From: Streptomyces sulphureus DSM 40104
Lineage (GTDB): Bacteria; Actinomycetota; Actinomycetes; Streptomycetales; Streptomycetaceae
DNA: 64,000 nt
Assembly: GCF_000381025.1 (NCBI RefSeq)
Contig: NZ_KB905815.1
Location: 355,789-419,788 of the forward strand
Direction of reading: 5' to 3'
Of the stretch, positions 61,001-64,000 are shown in pieces. Numbering within the stretch: the stretch's first letter is position 1; each line of letters starts with the position of its first letter. The translations under genes were made by a program, and so were the position numbers. The notes below the pieces were generated by a model. That model did no database searches and had not been told where the DNA came from. It worked only from the letters and a program-made list of their open reading frames with translations.

Positions 61001-61282
61001 GGCCATCACGACGGCCGAGCCCTCGCTCGCCGTGGCGGTGACGCCCGTGACACCGTCGACGCCCTGGATGCCGTCCTCGAGCGGTTCGACGACCTGCTTC
61101 TCGACGACATCGGGCGAGGCGCCCTGGTACGGCGCGATCACCGACACCATGGGCAGGTCGATGGACGGCAGAAGCTGCTGCTTGAGCTGGGGGATGGCGA
61201 TGGCGCCGAAGGCGACGGCGACCACGGCCATCAGCGCTATCAACCCCCGCTGTACAAGGCTGATTCTGGACAGCCAGGTCAT
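58094..61282 (-). CDS. RND-family efflux transporter (HAE1/AcrB-like)
   Basis: 1062 residues, twelve membrane helices with two large extracytoplasmic loops. WLSRISLVQRGLIALMAVVAVAFGAIAIPQLKQQLLPSIDLP is the usual N-terminus, ASPDVVEKQVVEPLE begins the pore domain, and AIGRVVDDSIVVLENIKRHL holds the proton-relay Asp pair in helix 4. Most Gram-positive RND proteins are MmpL-like; this one is closer to AcrB/MdtB. A two-component gene pair lies upstream on the same strand. Starts at ATG 61282; the longer frame lacks the conserved start. Confidence 0.92.
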   Translation of the reverse strand: MTWLSRISLVQRGLIALMAVVAVAFGAIAIPQLKQQLLPSIDLPMVSVIAPYQGASPDVVEKQVVEPLEDGIQGVDGVTGVTATASEGSAVVMAQFDYGDRSEQVASDIEKAVNRARAQLPEGVDPQVVSGGTDDIPTVVLAATSETKDQQALGKALDTAVVPELKEIDGVGQVTVDGVQDQVVAVTPDDAKLARAQLTPADLSKALEAGGASVPAGAFDEDGKNRTVQVGSGFGSLKEIEQLQVPGEGGDTVAVGDVASVRQVSDTATSLTRTNGERSLSVAMTMDTDGSAVGISESVEEKLPELQQALGAGAHLSVVADQGPQVSTSIESLTTEGLLGLVFAVVVILIFLLSLRSTLVTAVSIPLSVLLTLIVLWTQDLSLNMLTLGALTIAIGRVVDDSIVVLENIKRHLGYGKERQRAILDAVKEVSGAITSSTLTTVAVFLPMAFVGGMVGALFGGFSLTITVALLASLVVSLTVVPVLSYWFLRVPASHRGLSPEEQQAKAEEQEARSRLQRIYVPVLRFATRRRVTSLVIAVAVLLGTFGMAPLLKTNFFDQGEQQQLTVDQELAPGTSLGAADRQAKKIEKLLEGLDGVEEYQVTVGSSGIMAAFGGGTDTNHASYQVKLDEGADADALQDEIRNGLDELGSSAGETKVAAGDGFSGQDLSIVVKAGERDALTKASEQVRKEVAGLDGVTDVTSDLAQSVPRVSVTAKDSAARFGLNDAALGQAVAQAIGGTKSGTAVLEDTERDIMVRSAEPATTVAELKKLPVGKAKLGDVAEVRTVEGPVQMTRIDGARAATITAKPTAENTGEVATELQSAVDGLDLPNGASAEIGGLSQDQDEAFASLGLAMLAAIAIVFMLLVATFRSLIQPLILLVSIPFAATGAVGLLVATGTPMGVPAMIGMLMLIGIVVTNAIVLIDLVNQYRDRGYGVIEAVIEGGRHRLRPILMTALATICALTPMALAVTGDGGFISQPLAVVVIGGLITSTLLTLLLVPTLYAMVELRKERRAAKKAAKRAGTEPGSGEGGEGQGPSDGGPEGGPGEQPREPQPAGAGSA

Positions 61283-61454
61283 GTGCGGCCGGCCCTCTCT
61301 CGGGGTTCGGGTTCGGTCCCGTGCGGCAACGGCACCGCACGCGGGCGCAGTTGAGCGCCCCCTATACCCTCCACCATCGCCGCGGCGGGACGGTCCGCCC
61401 CCGGTGCCCTTCTTGCCGCGGCCATGTACTACGAGCGCAGTACTGAGCTCCGCC
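61283..61454 (-). other. 172-bp region upstream of the RND exporter
   Basis: No gene. It contains GTACT (61426-61430) and AGTAC (61439-61443) as an inverted repeat spaced 8 bp apart, a possible response-regulator or repressor site. Confidence 0.3.
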
Positions 61455-62150
61455 CTACCGCCGCGGGCTGACGAGTCCGCTCTCGTACGCGGCGACGACA
61501 AGCTGCGCGCGGTCCCGTACGCTCAACTTGGCCATGGTGCGGTTGACATGGGTCTTCACCGTCAGCGGCGAGACCGTGAGGCGGGCGGCGATCTCGTCGT
61601 TGGAGAGGCCGCCCGCGACGAGGACGAGCACCTCCCGCTCCCGCACCGTGAGCGCCTGGAGCGACGCCGCGTTCCAGCGCTCCTCCCCTCCCTCCTCGAC
61701 GTGCGGTGCCGCCGGGTGAGGGCTCTGCGAGAGGAAGCGCTCGATGAGCCCCTTCGTCGCCGACGGCGAGAGCAGCGCCTCGCCGCGCGCCGCCGTGCGT
61801 ACGGCGGCGAGGAGTTCGGCGGGCTCGGCCCCCTTGCCGAGGAACCCCGACGCGCCGGCGCGCAGCGCCTGCACGACGTAGTCATCCGCCTCGAAGGTGG
61901 TGAGGACGACGACCTTCACCTCGGCCAGGTCCGGTTCCGCACTGATCTCCCGCGTCGCCGCGAAACCGTCGGTGCCCGGCATGCGGATGTCCATCAGGAC
62001 GACGTCCGCGCCGCGCTCGCGCACCAGCGCCACCGCCTCGGCACCGTCGGCCGCCTCACCGACGACCTCCATGTCCTCCTCCGAGTCGACGAGGACGCGG
62101 AAGGCGCTGCGCAACAGCGCCTGGTCGTCGGCGAGTACGACGCGGATCAT
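61455..62150 (-). CDS. NarL-family response regulator
   Basis: 231 residues from ATG 62150, 2 nt after the kinase stop. Receiver with acidic D8-D9, phosphoacceptor Asp in DVVLMDIRMPGTDGF and Lys in SGFLGKGAEP; LuxR-type helix-turn-helix in LTVREREVLVLVAGGLSNDEIAARL and VKTHVNRTMAKL. The partner sensor kinase is immediately upstream, and the RND exporter is downstream, which makes it a natural regulatory target. Confidence 0.95.
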   Translation of the reverse strand: MIRVVLADDQALLRSAFRVLVDSEEDMEVVGEAADGAEAVALVRERGADVVLMDIRMPGTDGFAATREISAEPDLAEVKVVVLTTFEADDYVVQALRAGASGFLGKGAEPAELLAAVRTAARGEALLSPSATKGLIERFLSQSPHPAAPHVEEGGEERWNAASLQALTVREREVLVLVAGGLSNDEIAARLTVSPLTVKTHVNRTMAKLSVRDRAQLVVAAYESGLVSPRR

Positions 62151-62152
62151 CG

Positions 62153-63448
62153 TCAGTGCACCTCCGGTGCGTGCGCGCCGCCCTCGAGCGGCAGCCGGAC
62201 GTGGATGCGGAACCCGGTGTGCGGCAGCGGTCCCGTCCGGCAGCTTCCACCGAGCGCGGCCGCGCGCTCCCGCATCCCGACGAGCCCGTGCCCGCCGCCC
62301 TCCTCGCCCGCGCCCGCGGTGGCCGGCGCGCCCGCGCCGTCGTCCTCGACGGTGACCTCGACGGCTCCGTCGGCGGCTGCGATGCGGACCTCGGCGCGGG
62401 CGCCGGTGCCCGCGTGCTTCTGCACGTTGGTGAGCGCCTCCTGCACGACGCGGTACGCCGTGAGGTCGACGGCCGAGGGCAGGGTGCCGCTCTCGCCGCG
62501 GGACGCGGGCACCTCCGCCAGGTCGAGCTCGACGTCGACGTGGAGACCGGCGCGGCGGAACCCGTCGACGAGGTCGCCGAGGACGTCGAGCCCCGGCGTC
62601 GGCTCCGTCGGCGCGCGGCTCTCGCCGGACTGGCGCAACAGGCCCACCGTCGCCTGGAGTTCGCCGAGCGCGTGCCGGCTCGCCTCGCGTACCTGGGAGA
62701 GTGCCTGCTTCGCCTGGTCCGGGCGGCTCTCCATGACGTGCGAGGCGACGCCCGCCTGCACGTTGACGAGCGCGATGTGGTGCGCGACGACGTCGTGGAG
62801 CTCCCTGGCTATCCGCATCCGCTCCTCCGCGACCCGGTGCCGCGCCTCCTCCTCCCGCGTCCGCTCGGCCCGCTCGGCCCGCTCCCTGATCGCGTCGACG
62901 AACGCCCGCCGGCTGCGCACCGCGTCGCCCGCCGCGACCGCCAGCCCCGTCCAGGCGAGCATGCCGAGGTTCTCCTGCATGTACCAGGGACGCGGTCCGA
63001 AGAGCAGCGTCCCGACCGTGAGCACGCCGACCGTCCAGGCACCGACGCGCAGACTCGTCGCGCGGTCCGTGCGGTTGGCGACCGTGTAGAGCGAGACGGC
63101 GGCGGCGAGGAAGACCGGCGCGAGGTGCTCGGCGCCCGCATCGCTCCGCGCGTCGAGGACGAGCGCGAGGGTGGCGACGAGCGTGGTGACGCAGAGCACC
63201 CGGAGCGGGGCGCGGCGCCGCAGCAGCAGGGCGGCCGAGGCGAGCGCCGCGAGCACCACGGACGCTGCGCCCACCTCGCGCTCGCCGAACCGGGGCTTGC
63301 CGTCCGGGCCGTGGGGTTCCGTGGCCGCGCCGAGCAGGATCGCGACGAAGACCACCGCCGCGAGGAGCGCGTCCACGGCGAGCGGGTGCGCCCGCAGCCA
63401 CCGGCGCACGGACTCAAGCGGTGCGCCTGCGCTCTGCGTAGTGGTCAC
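62153..63448 (-). CDS. NarL/DesK-type sensor histidine kinase
   Basis: 431 residues from GTG 63448. An N-terminal membrane domain with about five to six helices (VDALLAAVVFVAILLGAA, ASVVLAALASAALLL, LRVLCVTTLVATLALVL, LAPVFLAAAVSLYTVA, VGAWTVGVLTVGTLLFG), then coiled coil and HisKA_3 with the phosphoacceptor His in RIARELHDVVAHHIALV, and an ATPase domain with VQEALTNVQKHAG and GHGLVGMRERAAALGG. It is preceded by the PspA-associated gene by 25 bp. Confidence 0.95.
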   Translation of the reverse strand: MTTTQSAGAPLESVRRWLRAHPLAVDALLAAVVFVAILLGAATEPHGPDGKPRFGEREVGAASVVLAALASAALLLRRRAPLRVLCVTTLVATLALVLDARSDAGAEHLAPVFLAAAVSLYTVANRTDRATSLRVGAWTVGVLTVGTLLFGPRPWYMQENLGMLAWTGLAVAAGDAVRSRRAFVDAIRERAERAERTREEEARHRVAEERMRIARELHDVVAHHIALVNVQAGVASHVMESRPDQAKQALSQVREASRHALGELQATVGLLRQSGESRAPTEPTPGLDVLGDLVDGFRRAGLHVDVELDLAEVPASRGESGTLPSAVDLTAYRVVQEALTNVQKHAGTGARAEVRIAAADGAVEVTVEDDGAGAPATAGAGEEGGGHGLVGMRERAAALGGSCRTGPLPHTGFRIHVRLPLEGGAHAPEVH

Positions 63449-63473
63449 GGAAGAGGCGTGCGGCGGGCGGCGG

Positions 63474-63752
63474 TCAGCCGGGGATGAGTCCGTCGTCGCT
63501 GAGCAGCTCGCGCACCTCGTCGAGGCTCGCCTCGGGGGACGGGAGGATCAGCTCGGACGGTTCGAGGGCGTCGTCGGGGAGCGGGGCGCCGAGGCGGCGC
63601 ACGGCGTCGAGCAGCGCCTGGAGGGTACGGCGGAACCCCGGGCCGTCGCCCGTCTCCATCTCCTCCAGGAGTTCGTCGTCCAGCTTGTTGAGCTCGGCGA
63701 AGTGGCTGTCGTCCAGCTTCACCTGGCCCTCCCCCATGATCCGTACGATCAC
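63474..63752 (-). CDS. PspA-associated protein (PspAA-like)
   Basis: 92 residues from GTG 63752 with AAGGAG upstream. MIVRIMGEGQVKLDDSHFAELNKLDDELLEEMETGD is the conserved N-terminus of the small domain encoded after pspA in actinobacteria. It lies downstream of pspA on the same strand and before the two-component genes, so it may connect membrane stress sensing to them. Biochemical role unknown. Confidence 0.9.
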   Translation of the reverse strand: MIVRIMGEGQVKLDDSHFAELNKLDDELLEEMETGDGPGFRRTLQALLDAVRRLGAPLPDDALEPSELILPSPEASLDEVRELLSDDGLIPG

Positions 63753-63841
63753 GTCGGGTCTCCTTCTCGCGCGGGGCCCTCGGGGCCTTGCCGGGTCGGT
63801 CCGCTGCGGCCTGCTCCGACCGCGCGGGAGGTGGACGGGGT

Positions 63842-63862
63842 GCGGCCCGGGAAGCGGGCCGC
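63842..63862 (-). terminator. Hairpin between pspA and the PspAA gene
   Basis: GCGGCCCG and CGGGCCGC, an 8-bp stem with a 5-nt loop, 9 bp beyond the pspA stop. It probably reduces rather than stops read-through, since the next gene is in the same direction. Confidence 0.5.
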
Positions 63863-63870
63863 CCGGTGCC

Positions 63871-64000
63871 TCACTGCTTGTCGAACTTCGGGCTCTCCTG
63901 CTGGCCGCCCTCGATCGCCTGCTGCCCGCCGCCGCTGTCGCCGCCGGCGAGCTCGGACTTCATCCGCTGGAGTTCGAGTTCGACGTCCGAACCGCCGGAG
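63871..64000 (-). CDS. pspA: PspA/IM30 family protein, C-terminal part (runs off the right edge)
   Basis: The last 42 codons of a frame that enters from the right. GGSDVELELQRMKSELAGG and the ending SPKFDKQ match the C-terminus of actinobacterial PspA, a membrane-binding ESCRT-III-like coiled-coil protein that keeps the membrane intact during envelope stress. A Gly/Gln-rich linker precedes the end. The rest of the gene lies outside the window. Confidence 0.88.
   Translation of the reverse strand, partial: SGGSDVELELQRMKSELAGGDSGGGQQAIEGGQQESPKFDKQ

Noticed and set aside
57707-61354. 1215-residue plus-strand frame opposite the RND exporter
   Set aside because: Antisense shadow of the exporter; no domain and wrong codon bias.

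Overview
This is a 64-kb, very GC-rich window with strong third-position GC bias, GTG and TTG starts, and an actinobacterial gene set: thiO instead of thiH, class II DAHP synthase, the diheme QcrC/QcrA/QcrB complex with four-subunit CtaC-F oxidase, an Rv2175c-like protein, and a PASTA kinase. Gene order matches, from memory, the metF-to-pspA core region of Streptomyces chromosomes such as S. coelicolor. I see no insertion sequence, integrase, CRISPR array, rRNA or tRNA, so this looks like conserved chromosome core rather than an accessory island.

Layout. 1-7.4 kb: metF (partial), thiE, an Rv2175c-like DNA-binding protein and a ferredoxin-reductase-like flavoprotein on the minus strand; a TPP riboswitch-controlled thiO-thiS-thiG operon and a PASTA Ser/Thr kinase on the plus strand. 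7.4-12 kb: secreted lytic transglycosylase coupled to endonuclease IV, a His-rich DUF4396 membrane protein behind a CsoR-type operator, a molybdopterin oxidoreductase, and convergent bacterioferritin and bacterioferritin-associated ferredoxin with an iron box. 12-17 kb: divergent class II DAHP synthase and a trpEG fusion with a Trp-codon leader peptide and attenuator; then pfkA. 17-27 kb: two-component pair, PlsC acyltransferase, esterase, a 32-residue membrane microprotein, an EEP-family protein, glucokinase, an ArsA-like protein, SRPBCC and metallophosphoesterase genes. 27-35.7 kb: long-chain acyl-CoA ligase, PimB-like and GT87 glycosyltransferases, a zinc metalloprotease and two tandem NlpC/P60 hydrolases. 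36-42 kb: NYN-domain protein, zinc-ribbon protein, rhomboid protease, RAM-domain protein, class V aminotransferase, trpD.

41.8-51.3 kb is the aerobic respiratory block: ctaE-qcrC-qcrA-qcrB and ctaC-ctaD-ctaF, interrupted by a pseudo-receiver gene and an L,D-transpeptidase. Within the qcr and cta operons stop and start codons overlap by 4 bp. 51.3-57 kb: a cysteine desulfurase-TusA fusion, a PfkB sugar kinase, small proteins, erpA and nadA, a grouping that links sulfur mobilisation and Fe-S assembly to an Fe-S-dependent NAD enzyme and to the Fe-S/haem respiratory complexes. 57-64 kb: double-GNAT protein, RND exporter, two-component system, PspA-associated protein and pspA (partial), an envelope-stress module.

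The most interesting signals are small-scale: eight starts with a TAnnnT box 6-7 nt upstream and usually no Shine-Dalgarno (probable leaderless mRNAs), a triple repeat around the nadA promoter, a CsoR-like operator, the trp attenuator, a phosphofructokinase with the residues of pyrophosphate-dependent enzymes, and an ArsA-like ATPase lacking the Walker A lysine. I did not find an obviously new multi-gene system.
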